Origin: Sitta carolinensis
Lineage: Eukaryota; Chordata; Aves; Passeriformes; Sittidae
NCBI GenBank assembly: GCA_032173965.1
Contig: JAVUNC010000019.1
Coordinates: 16,112,234 to 16,176,233 of the forward strand
Direction of reading: 5' to 3'
Length of the DNA stretch: 64,000 bases
Shown: in pieces, positions 12,220 through 23,860 of the stretch
Layout: each line of letters opens with the position of its first letter
How positions within the stretch are numbered: position 1 is the first letter of the stretch
The notes under the pieces: generated by a model
What the model was told of the DNA's origin: nothing
What the model saw: only the letters and a program-made list of their open reading frames with translations
Database searches by the model: none
Program-made: the position numbers and the translations under genes

Positions 12220-15200
12220 CTGAAACAAAGCACATGGCTGTAACACTGCTGCTGAACGCAACGCCAGACTGCCAACAACAAACTCATACAGAACCAGAAA
12301 CAGAGGATATTTAAATGGCTCCACGATCAAACCAGGCAGGGCTTTGGGGGGTATTGATTAAGCCCAGAAAGAAAGTACAAAAAAATTCAGCACTTACATT
12401 AAGACCGTGGAAAAGAAGGGGCTTAAGTGTAAGGTGAATCCAGCTTTCCATTTGGGGTGCATGCTATGAGGCAATGGTTTAAAAACCATGTCCCCTGCAG
12501 CTCTGTGCTCCTTCTGCACAGGCCCTGGCTCCCAGGCAGGAGATCCTGCAGGGCTGCCCCACTCAGCTACCACAGGAGCTGTGCTATCAAGAGTCCCTGG
12601 ACTGCATGTCCCCTGATGGTGAACCATGCTTTACTGAGGCATATGCACAAACACAGGAATGGTAACAAGGTTGTACAGAGTAACTAGGTAATCTAAAAGA
12701 AATGCTATTCTAGTATATCAGGTGCTATCTGTTTCTGTAGCTACTGGGTCGGGGTTTTTTTCAGAGGTGGCTTTTTTGTTCAGGCTCATGTTTTTGGTTG
12801 GTTTTTTCAAAGGGTGATGAAGCATACAAGAAATGGAAGATTTTCAGGTTTTTAATGCTCACAACATCCTAACTCAACTAGCACAGCATTTTCACTCAGT
12901 CTCACTGCATAAGGATGAAAAAAAGCTTTACTGCTATAGCAGTGTGGTGGAAGAGATGAAGGTGAAATTCTATTTATGTGACTAAACTGCTGGGATTCAT
13001 TGCTCAGAGAAATGAAGCATTGTACAGTTTGTTCTTTTCAATATCTCATGCTTCAGGGCCCCATTTGCAGCTGGTGAATGCAATGTGCTAAAACCATGCC
13101 AAATGCAATTTCACTCTTCACAAGGATAAGCAAGTCTTGATGGTTATGGCTGATAAAAGTGTCTTCCTCCCGAAAAGCTAAAGTTGTATGCAACCCTGTA
13201 CTAATTAGAATTTTCTAGTTAGCAGCTTTCCCTACACAATGAGCTTTCTGCAGAACAGATGTACCTATAAGGAGGAATTAGTACCTATGCTGATCTGATT
13301 ACAGTTGTAAATAACTATTTGTATTTTTGCAGCTGTAAGATAGTATCCTCCATGCCACACTTTGAAAACACGCACAGACGAGATACTGCTTCAGCAATGT
13401 AAAATCTAAGAGGCTACAGAGAAAAAGAAAACTTTTACATAGAGACAAACCTAGTTTTAGTCTTTATGACTTGGTTTCAGCTTATTTGTGAAACCAAAGA
13501 ACTCATATCAATGCTTACAGGCTTAGCTCCTTTACCACCCAAAAAATTCCATTTTCAATTAATTTGTTTTTATGATTCTCCACATTGCTCTCCAACTCTT
13601 TCCTCCCTTCTATTACTTCCCTTTGCCTGCAAGTACAGCAGAGAATGATGACATCTGTTTTCAATCGAAATAGTACAAAAGTTACTATTTTAATATTCCT
13701 GAAAATAAAGAACTGGTATCACTGATGTACAGCAGACACAGCACAGATCGGTTGTCAGTGATACTCCACACCTCTCACTCTGCCAACGCACCTCAGCTCT
13801 GGTCTGCAATTATTGATATTCCAGTTTCACCCTGTTCTCAAACACAGGATTCTGCCAGACCACAGGGTTTGATGGTTTAGTAACACATTCAGCCTGGGAC
13901 GAGATGAGATCACGGTTCTAATTTGAACAGTCAGGACTGAGATAAGATATAATACATTAATGCACCAATTCAGTCTGGCAGCTAGACTATGAGATTAACC
14001 TTGTTTTTAAAACTGTAGAGAACAGTCAAAGCAGTTTTACTGGGAGAATAACTAATGTCTACCAGTCGTGGTATTTCCTATATTACACCTGGCAATACCT
14101 TCTTTGTTGTCAGAATGCCCACTGTGTAATAAAACACAAAAAATATTTATGTCATTGCAATTCATTGGCCCAAGGGAAAAAAAACCCAAAACAGCAAGAT
14201 GTTAAAACCAAACAACCCAAGATAAATTTATTTTCTGACAAAGTTTATGATGCAGAAAGAAGTGTATGAAGGAGAGGCTGCTTTGGCATACTCAAAGTCT
14301 TTGCCTCTGTAGCAAGAAAGCCTTGTGCCATCCATGGCTCACAGCAGCTGCAAGAAACACTGGCAGGGATGGTTTCCCAGAGCGAGAGGAGGGAGTGGGA
14401 TGGTGGCTGCCCCTGAGCTCCACATGCAGTGGATCCTGTGCTTAGGGGACATGGCACTGCTGGGCACCCTCCCTGTGCCTGCCCTGCATCAGCCGGTGCC
14501 CGCAGACACTGGGGCACTCCACAGCCTCAGGCACGCTGCAGCAGGGAAGGCAGCACTGGCAAGCTTACCTCAACAGCCACACAGGCCACAAACTTTCTCT
14601 GGTCTTCTGGGTTTTCTCAATAAAAGCTGAGAAGGTGAAGAATCCCATGGCTCTTACAGATACTTTCCTAAACTGCCATGGTTTAAATAATATGCCAAGA
14701 CCTAGATGTCAGTATTGATACTCTCTTTTCTAGACTTGCTTTCTGCACATGTTTCTTAACGATAAATTCAGAAAGCATACAGTTTTTACATGGCACATCA
14801 TGTTTAGCCACAGTGAAATAGATTTGCTGTTCAAAAAGAAAGGGGGGCTGGAAGAATCCAACTATCTTGTATTTGTGATTTGCAAAATTCAGCATAAAAG
14901 TAAAGCATGAGTCTGAGCTCTGCCACAAAATCAAAAAGATCCAAAGCAAAGGTCCATAACACACCTCCCTACATAACTTCATATCTTAACTCTATATTCC
15001 AAGTCTACAGAACATCTGTGGAACTCCCCTGGCACTTGGCAATATTTGCACAGAACATTCCTGATGCTGATGATAACCTATAAAAACTCTATATGCAACT
15101 TTGAATGTTCATCTGGGGTCCCAGTGAAATGTTAAAAATGAAAAAGAAATGGTTCTGTAATCACAAGCTAATCAAAACAATCTATGAAACACAATAAATT

Positions 15201-17695
15201 GCTAGCTAGTGATTATATCATTACATGCAAGAAACCCTGCAGCATATTAAAGGGATCACTATCAGAAACTGATATACTTTCTGTATAGGAACGCAATGGC
15301 ATTTATTTAAGCTGAAGGAAAAAACCCAAAACCTCAAAGCCATAGCATTTCTGTGACAGGGCATTTCTCTTTGACAATCAGACTTTATAGATACATTCAA
15401 GGACAATTCAGCAGGGAAGCTGCCTCATTCTGTCCAATTAGGGAAAGACAGCATTTCTTATGCAGTTTGCAAGAAGAAAAATAACCAACATGTAAACTGA
15501 CTCATTTTCCTTGTTAGATAAAAACCCTATTCATGTAAACAGTGCTTTTATCACTTTCCAAACGCATCAATGTGATACATGAGGAGAAATTTATTTTTCA
15601 GAGGCTATACTGAATAACTTAGGGTCATTTTTCTAAGACAAGACCTACGAACTGCAGGTTTATAAAAGAGCTGGAACAATGTCACTCTACAAACCCAGCA
15701 ATTTACTGGGTCTGGGGGTGGTGGGGGGCTTTGTGCATGCATTTTTAACTTTTCTCTATGCTTGCAAAGTAGAACAGTTGGTTTGGGGTTTTTTGTTACA
15801 GCTGACAAATCTTTTTAGTAACTCCACTCCTTTGTGTAACGTGTAGTGACAAATCAGATCGATAGGCATTACAGTACACAATGTGCCCAAAGATCCCCTG
15901 TCAAAGTCATTATTTACAACTGCCTACATTAGTCAAATATGTGTGTGTGCCTGGAAATACGGGGGGAGAGCAAAATGAGGGGAAGTTTCAAACACAGAAA
16001 GAGGAATATTTCGAGTGACTGCCTTCTTTCTGTTTATATGCAAGTCCAATACTTCAGCTATGACACTGCATGTATACACCAGACAGGAACACATATCCAG
16101 CAGATGAATGATGCTTACTTCAGCATTGCAAGAAAAGCAGCAGGCTCAACATCTGGTATACGGATTTCATCTTTGTCCTCAGCCAGCTCTCCGTAAAACA
16201 TCGCATGGAATACAGAGCTCCCAACAGCCAGGACGTACTGTTGAGAAAGGGAAATCTTATTTCATGCTTTGAACTGAAAACACTGCCAACACAAACAATG
16301 TGGGAGAGCCACTCTGAGCACACTGGGCTGCATTGACAGGCTCTACAGACACTCTTTGGTAAGAAATGAAGTCCAAGTTAAGAACAAATTACACATTTTC
16401 CTTGTATTTTACTCTCCTGGGCACAGATGCGTTAGCTACTGGAAATTGCTCATCCCCACCACAGAAGCTAAGGATTCCTAGGAAATCTCAAGAGCAGTAT
16501 TAATCAACAGCACAAAGCAGTGTTCCTAACTTTACTGCCTTAGCCCAACGGATGGGCTGTTGAACCGAAAGCACAAAGCAAAGCCGGGGGTAGATTATCC
16601 CACTGCATGTGGCCTTTTCCAACACAGGCTGTGCCTGTCCCAGAAGGGCCGAGCCTCCCACGCTCCCTCTGTCCCGCTGTAACCGTGGGAGCTCTCTGTG
16701 GCTCTCCCCACCCCAGCCGATCCTGCAGCTGTTGCTTACTTTGTGTCCTGGCAGCCGCTGGGTCCCACCTGGTGGCCCGACCACAAAATGAACATCTGCC
16801 ATCAAGTCATTGTTGAACATCACTGCATTTCTATAAACAGAGGGAGCATGTTAATTTGTGGCACCCAGGAACTTGCTCTGCATGCCCCAGACCCAAGAAA
16901 TTTGATTTTTTAATACCTCAAGTTGCTTGATAGCAAAGAGAAGCAGGTCACACTTTGCTTCAAGCTGCTTTACACATCAATGCACAAATATACCGGAGAA
17001 AATACTAAGGAGGAAAACGTGTGTGCAATAAAACAAACCCCAAACTTCTGAGAACTTTCCAAGAAGTGGAAATCAAAGTCCAGAGCATGTATCACTGAAA
17101 ATCCCCACTGAGGTCTAAAAGGAAACCTGTATGGGTATGCTGCAGTTTTCAGCAACATTTTTATTAACTCAAACAGATGCACTGATTGAAAAAGAGATAC
17201 TAAAATATTTTTCCATTACCAAAATTCTTATTTCACACACACACATACAGGGAGAAAAAAAGCCCTAACAAATAAAACATAACTGTGCTTTCTTCAGCAA
17301 ATAAATGCATTCTGGACATTTTGCTACTTTTCACCTCTCCATTCAAACACCAAAAGAACTGCCCTGAACTTACCTCTCTCTGATGGTTGGATAAAGTCCT
17401 TGCCAATTAGGTGCAGGAATAGTGTTGTTGTTATTGAGATTTTGCTGATGGTACTGCTGGACAGCAGTTGTATTAGTGTTAGCCGGTTTCTTTCGGGAAA
17501 AATATCAGCAGCCATCTTCTTCTTCTTTTTGGTCTTCAAGGTAATGATTTCATAGCAAACTGGAGGCAATTTGCTGTTGCTACTGCTGCTGCTATTTCCT
17601 TTCTTAGAGCTCTTCTTAGACCTGTTCTTGACCGTCTCTGGAAGCATCAAGAAGAAGGTGAGACATTTCATGTTCTTTCCTTTCTCATCTACCAT
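11188..17695 (-). CDS. BTBD3: BTBD3, BTB/BACK/PHR domain protein (4 coding exons, two apparent frameshifts)
   Basis: Coding exons are 17695-17374, 16830-16740, 16237-16119 and 12219-11188, separated by introns of 543, 502 and 3899 bp with GT-AG ends and phases 2, 0 and 2. The translation matches vertebrate BTBD3 along its length: a lysine- and serine-rich N-terminus, the BTB domain (about residues 118-220), BACK (about 235-340), and a PHR beta-sandwich domain (about 375-521) ending GQIPELIFYA. BTB-BACK-PHR proteins act in the cytosol and nucleus and are thought to be adaptors. In mice BTBD3 directs dendrite orientation toward active axons (established knowledge). The exon lengths plus one base at each of two frame breaks total 1566 nt, or 522 codons with the stop, so nothing else is missing. 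The close relative BTBD6 was considered, but the N-terminus MVDEKGKNMKCLTFF is that of BTBD3. It is the only gene seen in the window. Confidence 0.95.
12220..16118 (-). other. BTBD3: BTBD3 intron 3 (3.9 kb)
   Basis: The intron lies between exon 3 (donor GTAAGC at 16118-16113) and exon 4 (acceptor CAG at 12222-12220). It is mostly AT-rich unique sequence with T and A tracts. A GC-richer block at about 14320-14600 stands out, ending with a plus-strand AATAAA near 14620. No coding sequence or recognised transposon is seen. Confidence 0.85.
16119..16237 (-). CDS. BTBD3: BTBD3 coding exon 3 (BTB domain)
   Basis: This 119-bp exon lies between the acceptor CTCAACAG|TACG (exon edge 16237) and the donor CTGAA|GTAAGC (exon edge 16119). 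It encodes YVLAVGSSVFHAMFYGELAE and then D-K-D-E-I-R-I-P-D-V-E-P-A-A-F-L-A-M-L-K, the central BTB domain. No in-frame stop or frame change is seen. The last codon is split in phase 2 and completed by the first base of exon 4. Confidence 0.94.
16740..16830 (-). CDS. BTBD3: BTBD3 coding exon 2 (start of BTB domain)
   Basis: This 91-bp exon is bounded by the acceptor TTTATAG|A at 16831/16830 and the donor CACAAA|GTAAGC at 16740/16739. It completes the split arginine codon and encodes residues to 138: N-A-V-M-F-N-N-D-L-M-A-D-V-H-F-V-V-G, then P-P-G-G-T-Q-R-L-P-G-H-K. This is the first strand and helix of the BTB (POZ) dimerisation domain. It ends on a codon boundary (phase 0). Confidence 0.93.
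17234..17248. repeat. Short (CA)n microsatellite
   Basis: A CACACACACACA run in BTBD3 intron 1, downstream of exon 1. Confidence 0.6.
17374..17695 (-). CDS. BTBD3: BTBD3 coding exon 1 (start codon; frameshift inside)
   Basis: The ATG at 17695-17693 begins the long-isoform N-terminus, MVDEKGKNMKCLTFF. A serine run and a lysine run (KTKKKKK) follow before a second methionine at residue 61 (MAADIFP), which matches the start of the known shorter BTBD3 isoform of about 461 residues. After MAADIFP the reading frame shifts by one base. The expected continuation, ending in the P-N-W-Q-G-L-Y-P-T-I-R-E stretch, is found in another frame. The donor is GAGAG|GTAAGT at 17374/17373, leaving two bases of an arginine codon (phase 2). 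Confidence 0.93.
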
Positions 17696-17899
17696 GAGTA
17701 TACCCGTGTGTAAAGCCCGACAGCCTAACTAGCTAGGAACATTTAGGAGCATACGTGGAAGCTCCAACACCGAAAGCAGCAGAGCTGAGAGTTCGCTCCT
17801 TTTCCAGCAAGACAAGGTGACCTTTCCAGCGCACCGAGTAAGAAACTGACTTTAAGTTTGATCCAGGACTTGAATCGTTAAATACATCCCCATCATTCC

Positions 17900-18400
17900 C
17901 GCCAGCTCGCTTTCTTCCCAGCTTTCCCGACCGGGACGCGCCCGGCAGCGCTACAGCGCGGGCAGCGGAGCGCACGGAGGCGGTGCCAGGCTGCCGGCGA
18001 GCCCAAGTTGTGCGGGCACGGCTGGGACTGGGAGCGGAGCGGCGCCGGCAGCCGCGGGCCGGAGCCAATGGCTGCAGCCCCGGAGCGCGATTGGGCTCGC
18101 ACACGGTGACAGCGAGCGCCGCTCCCGCGTTAAAGCCACAGCAGCGCTCCCGCGTCGGCGCCGCGGCAGTGAAGCGCACACGCGGCGCGGCCGGCCCGGG
18201 CTGCGTGCGCTGCGCGGGAGCTCCCCCGCTGCCGCTCCGGCTTCCACAGGCGACGCGCCGAGAAGTTGAAATCAGGTGGAAAGAGCTATCTGAGTCTACT
18301 GCCGTGGGAGCCGCTTCCACGGGCAGTCGGTATTAGCACAGCTTCCTCTGCCTCTAGCGCTGCCGCAGATCCCTACTGTGCGAGGCGCTCAGCGAGCGTG
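17900..18400 (-). promoter_or_regulatory. BTBD3: CpG island and probable proximal BTBD3 promoter / 5' UTR
   Basis: A block of about 500 bp is dense in CpG and GCGC motifs, in contrast to the AT-rich flanks. Going into the gene (leftward), it lies just upstream of the ATG at 17695. Two CCAAT-type sites are visible, in GCCAATGGC near 18066 and CGATTGGGC near 18090, the latter reading CCAAT on the minus strand. No TATA box is evident, as is usual for CpG-island promoters. The start site probably lies between about 17950 and 18330 with an unspliced 5' UTR into exon 1. That continuity is inferred, because no clear acceptor was found just upstream of the ATG. Confidence 0.7.
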
Positions 18401-21400
18401 CAGGTATCAGAACCGAATTAAAGCCATCAAGCAGCAGAGACAGCGACGCAGCCGAACAATCCCTTTCAGCGCAGCTCCTACTCCAGTGGAACACGAACAG
18501 GGATGAGGTCACAGCTTCAGCTTTAACTCCTTCTGCTTCCAGATAACACAACAGCCTTTGACAGGGGTCCCAAATCACTAAGCAGTGCTAATTAAGCCAG
18601 CTTACACCAGACATGGCCGCACCACATCAGAAGAAAACTTCTAGATGTGCAATCACATTAAGGCAAACCACAGTGAATATATTTAATCAATATTTCAAAG
18701 CATTAAATTTAAAGGTCTGAATGATTTAGAGAGTCTCGGGCAAAAATCACTCCTTGAGATGCAAATCCAGTCCGATTTTATTCACAAATACTTTCTGAAA
18801 TAAACAGGATATAAGCTATGCCAACCAAACCATTTAAATTGGAAAGAAGTCTAATTTTTAGCCATTAGTTTACTCAGAACTTAAAATCAGATCAGATTTC
18901 TTTAATAGCAGGTCAAGTGTATAGAGAAACCACCAAGGAAGCACAGCCACTTAAAAACAAAAGCAGGGAAATAAAAAACACTTGGTAGGAGGTGTCAACA
19001 TCTCACACCTTAAAATACTGGAAGCAGATAATTAAAATATGATTTCATAATTACTTTCAGTGCTAAAGGAAAAAACCCTCTGCTTTCCAAGCTAATTTAG
19101 CCACATTTTGCCTTAATTAGTTTTGCTGGACAAGAGTACAGCAGGGAAATTAAAGTGATAACAGGTTGGTGAAGAAATCTTGTTGAAGCCCCTGAAAGAA
19201 ATCTGCCACTGACTCCAACAGAAATGTTACTCAGGCTATTTATTCAATCTCCATCCCAACTGCTTGAATCACAGCTGTGTCTGTGAATGTTCCTAAATAC
19301 AGTGAAGGGAGGTTATGTAACTTCCAAAGAAATTATTTTAGCAACCTTTTCTTTCTCCTCCCGCTTTTTCTTTTTTATCTGCAACAGATTGATTAGAAAG
19401 GGAAACTAAAAACCTAAACCATGCTGAACTGCAGAGAGGGAAAAGAAGGGGTAAAGGAGAAGAAACTCATCCCACAGATGGGATCTTGTAACTGCTCACA
19501 GCTGAGTTTATAACGGGAACACAGCAGGTATTTCCAGCACAGAATTTGAGTTTGTTGAGTTTGTGTAAGGGATTTTTTTCCTATCCTTATGTAAATTTCT
19601 AGCCCTTCCAGTTACAAAAATAACCCTTTTGCCACTGCACAGGACAAACATTTCAAAAGGAAGAAATCTCAAAAAAACCTTTTAAAGATACAGAAAACCA
19701 CAGACTCCATAAAATCTGGTTCTTGGCATTGCAGTTGGCAGAAGGCAAAAGTTAGCAGGGGTCGGGAGATTTGACTGTCATTCCACAAATGCATTTTATA
19801 GACTCACAAAGTATATAAAAATCAAGGTCTCTGCACATTTCTTCAAACCAATGACCAGGACAAATCCAAATATTTTACACACACACTCTCCAGGTAAGGT
19901 CACTGGGAGGCCACAGGAAATAAAGAGAATGAGTGACAGACTGACCAGTTAACTCCATGTGGGAAAGACCGATCATAAAGGTGAACCCACCAGCCTTTGA
20001 GTTTTGGAACACACCACACATGCACAGCATGTTGTGCTTTATGGGAAAGGAAAGGAAAGGAGAGAGAAGCTGAAGTATGTTCTGCCTGAGCTCAAAAGTC
20101 AGACAGAGCCCAGTAGATGAGAAGTATCTGCATGCCAGGATAAAAATCCAGCCCAGTAAATAAAAAGCCAAACTGCCATCTTTGCCTGCTCTTAAACCAC
20201 CCACCAAAACTCGGTCTCCGCTAACTGGAAAATAGCACTGATTTCAGAACAGAATCTAAATAGATTTATTAGAATTTCACAGAATTCCTATTAAAAACTA
20301 CAAACCTCTTACTGGTTCGTACCACCTTCCACTGCACTTCATCACCTCAGGAACTAAGTCTCAAACTACTCATTAGATGGATGTGAAACAGGAAAAACAA
20401 CCCCCAAAGAATTAGTGCTAGTCTCACTCCCTATTCTTTCTGTTTTGGCAGAAGCTTCCATTTATTTTTATACAACAGTGTTTTGTTCTTTTACTATACA
20501 AATTTTGTTAATGAATTTAGAACTCAATAGACTGGCAGTCAGTTAAAAAACCCCCATGAACTGCTGCCCGTTGGAAGACCAGTCAAAATCCCCAGTTTAG
20601 ATCAGTCTCTCTCCACCAAGAGGATCAAGGAAATTGACCTTCTCTGACCCACAGATGTATCCATTTCTGAAATCTTATTACAATGTGCTCCTAATCTTCT
20701 TCAGCAAGTCTCATTTTTCCTCATTAATTATATATTAACAGAACTAAACTTGATATATACAACTGAGAAAAAGGGAAATACAGTTCTTCAAAGGCACATT
20801 AATTTTTATTTTACAAGCAAAGTAGTCAGAAATATTTCAAGTTAAAGGGTGTAGGAAATTCCATGTTTAAATCTTAACACTGGCCTAATGGGTATTCAAA
20901 GTGCCAGAAGAGAAGGATTAAACAAAAGACTATATCCCCAGTCTGAGATACTCTCACCAAGTTACAATGCCCCTTCCAAAATATTAGGAGCAGGTTATGA
21001 GCCCTTGGAAATCAGTTCCTGACTAAACAGTGTGAACTGAAGCAGCAATTCTGCTGTTCCAGCCCGAGTGTGTGCAACACCCCTGCCATCCCAGCTGATT
21101 TACCCCTTGAGAACATAACACACCTCGTGCAGCACAGCAAAGCCCAGCTCTTGGTATAGCTTCTAATACCACAGTACTGCTACAATTATGCCTTTCTCAA
21201 GGTAACTTCCAATAAAGAAATCAGGTTAGTTTCCAGGGCTGATGGGAGAATTCTTCCCCATACTTCATCAGTCTCTCCTGCTGCAACAGCAAGGACACAA
21301 AAGAGTTTCTATCTTTTTTCTCCTTCTAATAAGCTGAGTTTTGTACATCTCTCATTTACAGGCCTCTTCCTCATATAGTAACATGAGCTAGACAATTCTA

Positions 21401-23842
21401 TAAAAAAAACAAGCTTTCATCAAAATTCCCAATTGTTTGTTACAACCACATCATGAATAAAGGAAAGAATTCTCAGCAATGAGGAAATGCATACATTTCT
21501 TTTCCTGTAAAGTTGCCAAATGTCTTCTTTAGCAGTTACTATGCCTATGCATTATTAACCTTGTTTAAATTCTGAATTTCCCTCTATGAGGAAACAAATG
21601 TTGGATGACACATCTTGATGAATCAAAATAAATACACAATATTACTGTTTAACAAATTTACCTGTCTGCCCACTGCTAGCTTTCATTGAATTTAAGTTGA
21701 CTTTAGGCACTCATTTAAAAATGGAATATACATGTTCAAAAACTAACTAAAAAACAGAAAACCTCAATAAACCCAACCCACACAGCTGCAGTGCCTTGTT
21801 CTGTTTGCCTATCAATGAATTATTTAGCCACTTGCAAGAATCCTTCCCAATCACCATTCCAGCCCTTCTGCTTGTAAAAACAAATTTGGAAAGGGGACTG
21901 ATAGCTCTGCCCTTTGCTTCCTCAAGTGAAAAAATGCATTCCAGTGGACAAAAACTTCCAATCTCCTCTCTCCTAAGTTTCTTATTGACTGGAAGAAACC
22001 AAGATGGCATCTACTTCTGTCTGCTGCATGGAAAAGTTGGCAATGAAGTAAGAACTCAGCAAGATCTTCTATGGAAGAAAAATAAATAAAAAGACAACCA
22101 AAAGCAGGAAGAAAGATGGGGAAATTTGTAAAGAGCCTCAAAGAAGCCAAAATAGATGCTAAGAAAATAGCATTTACATCCTAGTTTAGCCAAGAGCTGT
22201 GAGAGTAGAATAGTATCAGAATAGAATAGAATCTTGAACCAAGATGCTACAAGCTTCAAAACAAAGTCCAAAATAGCTAAATTGTACTTTTCTATAGAAC
22301 TTATGCTACACTAGCAACGTACTTGTTACCAAATATTCTGAAGTGCTTAGTGTTATGAGGATTTAAATAGTGTGCCTAATGTTATCCACTGAGAGCTTTT
22401 ACTTTTTTACCTGAATGCCCTTAATGCTTTAAAGAAAACAAAAGTAGAAATCCTAAGCAGCCTAGCAAAAAGGTAAACACCAATTTACATAAAATAGAAA
22501 CTTCACTAATAAGTATTCACAACTATTTTTAACTCCTGTAGCATTTGCTAGCATACAGGCTATACACGGCATTTGGGTTTAGTCTCTCTACCAAAGCAGC
22601 CTTCCTATTAAACCTTTATAACATGTCAGTTTTGTAACTGTAAAATATTCTTTTTGCTTTTTTTTTTTTTTAAAGCAATATCCATTTTGAGACAAAGCAA
22701 TCACAACAAAACATTTAAGATTAATATCTACTCCTATGTTTACTTGCAAAAAGATGTGCGCTTTCTTTGCATGGATTTCAAGTCACTTTCAACGAACCTG
22801 TTCCGACCTCAACTGCAACATCTCCTATTCTTGTTTTTTCCTGTTACTTTTCTTGTTTGCTGCTTAAAGCCTGCAATTTAATTTCAGTGAGAAACTGAAT
22901 AACTTAATATTTATGCCCCAAACACTTTGCTATGCTGTTTTTGGTTTTTTCTTTTCAAGTTTCTTTTAAAGGTTTGGTTCCCTGATGGACCAAAATAAAT
23001 ACAGTAAATGCATCAGAGTTAGGAAAAAAAATGTTCAGAATTTTCTTGTATTTTCATTCTGATTTAAAGACCATGCCTGCTGAAAGAATGACAGTCCATA
23101 TAAACCACAACTGTGGCAATGAAGACCTACATTTAAACAACGTGCAGTGAACAATATGCTTGATCCCATTACAGTGGGTTTTGGTTTGCTAATTTGAAAT
23201 TTTTTAACTATGAGTAAAACAGATTTACATTTAAAAGTAATAAAAACTTTATTAACTAACACTAAAAGAAACAAGAATTAGAATAAAACTTTCAAAACTT
23301 TCTCCTTCCCCAACTAATTATTCATTTTTTATTGACAATAGAAAAAGATAAAACTTGGGATTTTCAGTTAGTTTACTACTCTTAAAATAATTATTATTCA
23401 ATTCACTAAGGGAGAGGAGTTTTTTACAGACATTCTTTTCTGGGCATAAGGTACAAAATGTCAAATGCCTCATTACAACACAAAACATGATTTTACAAAC
23501 CTGCTAAGACATATCCTCCAGTATGATAGTTTGGGAGCTGCAGGAAGAAAATTTCCCAGAGCAAAAAAATTTGCAATGCATCTATGGGCATTAACTTGTT
23601 TCTTGATAGTTCAAAGTAAAACCAAGAATTATAAATGAACTCCGTGAAGAGAAAACCTCACAAAATGATAATTCATTTCAAGGTTACAGGAGATAAACTG
23701 TTTTGCTACTAATTTAAAAGAGACAAATTATGCATTTGTTCCCCATCGTGGCTACTCAAGCTTGTCCATTTCATTTCACGCAGAGCTTTGCTCTTGACAG
23801 TCTGTGGGGTCAAAAAAAATAAGTTCTTTCTTAGTGGCTGCC

Positions 23843-23860
23843 ATTTATTTATTTATTTAT
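23843..23860. repeat. (TTTA)n microsatellite
   Basis: Four to five tandem ATTT units. Confidence 0.7.

Noticed and set aside
11188..17695. BTBD3 as a pseudogene
   Set aside because: The introns, splice sites, reading-frame length and protein sequence are all intact apart from two one-base losses in C/G runs, so sequencing error is the simpler explanation.
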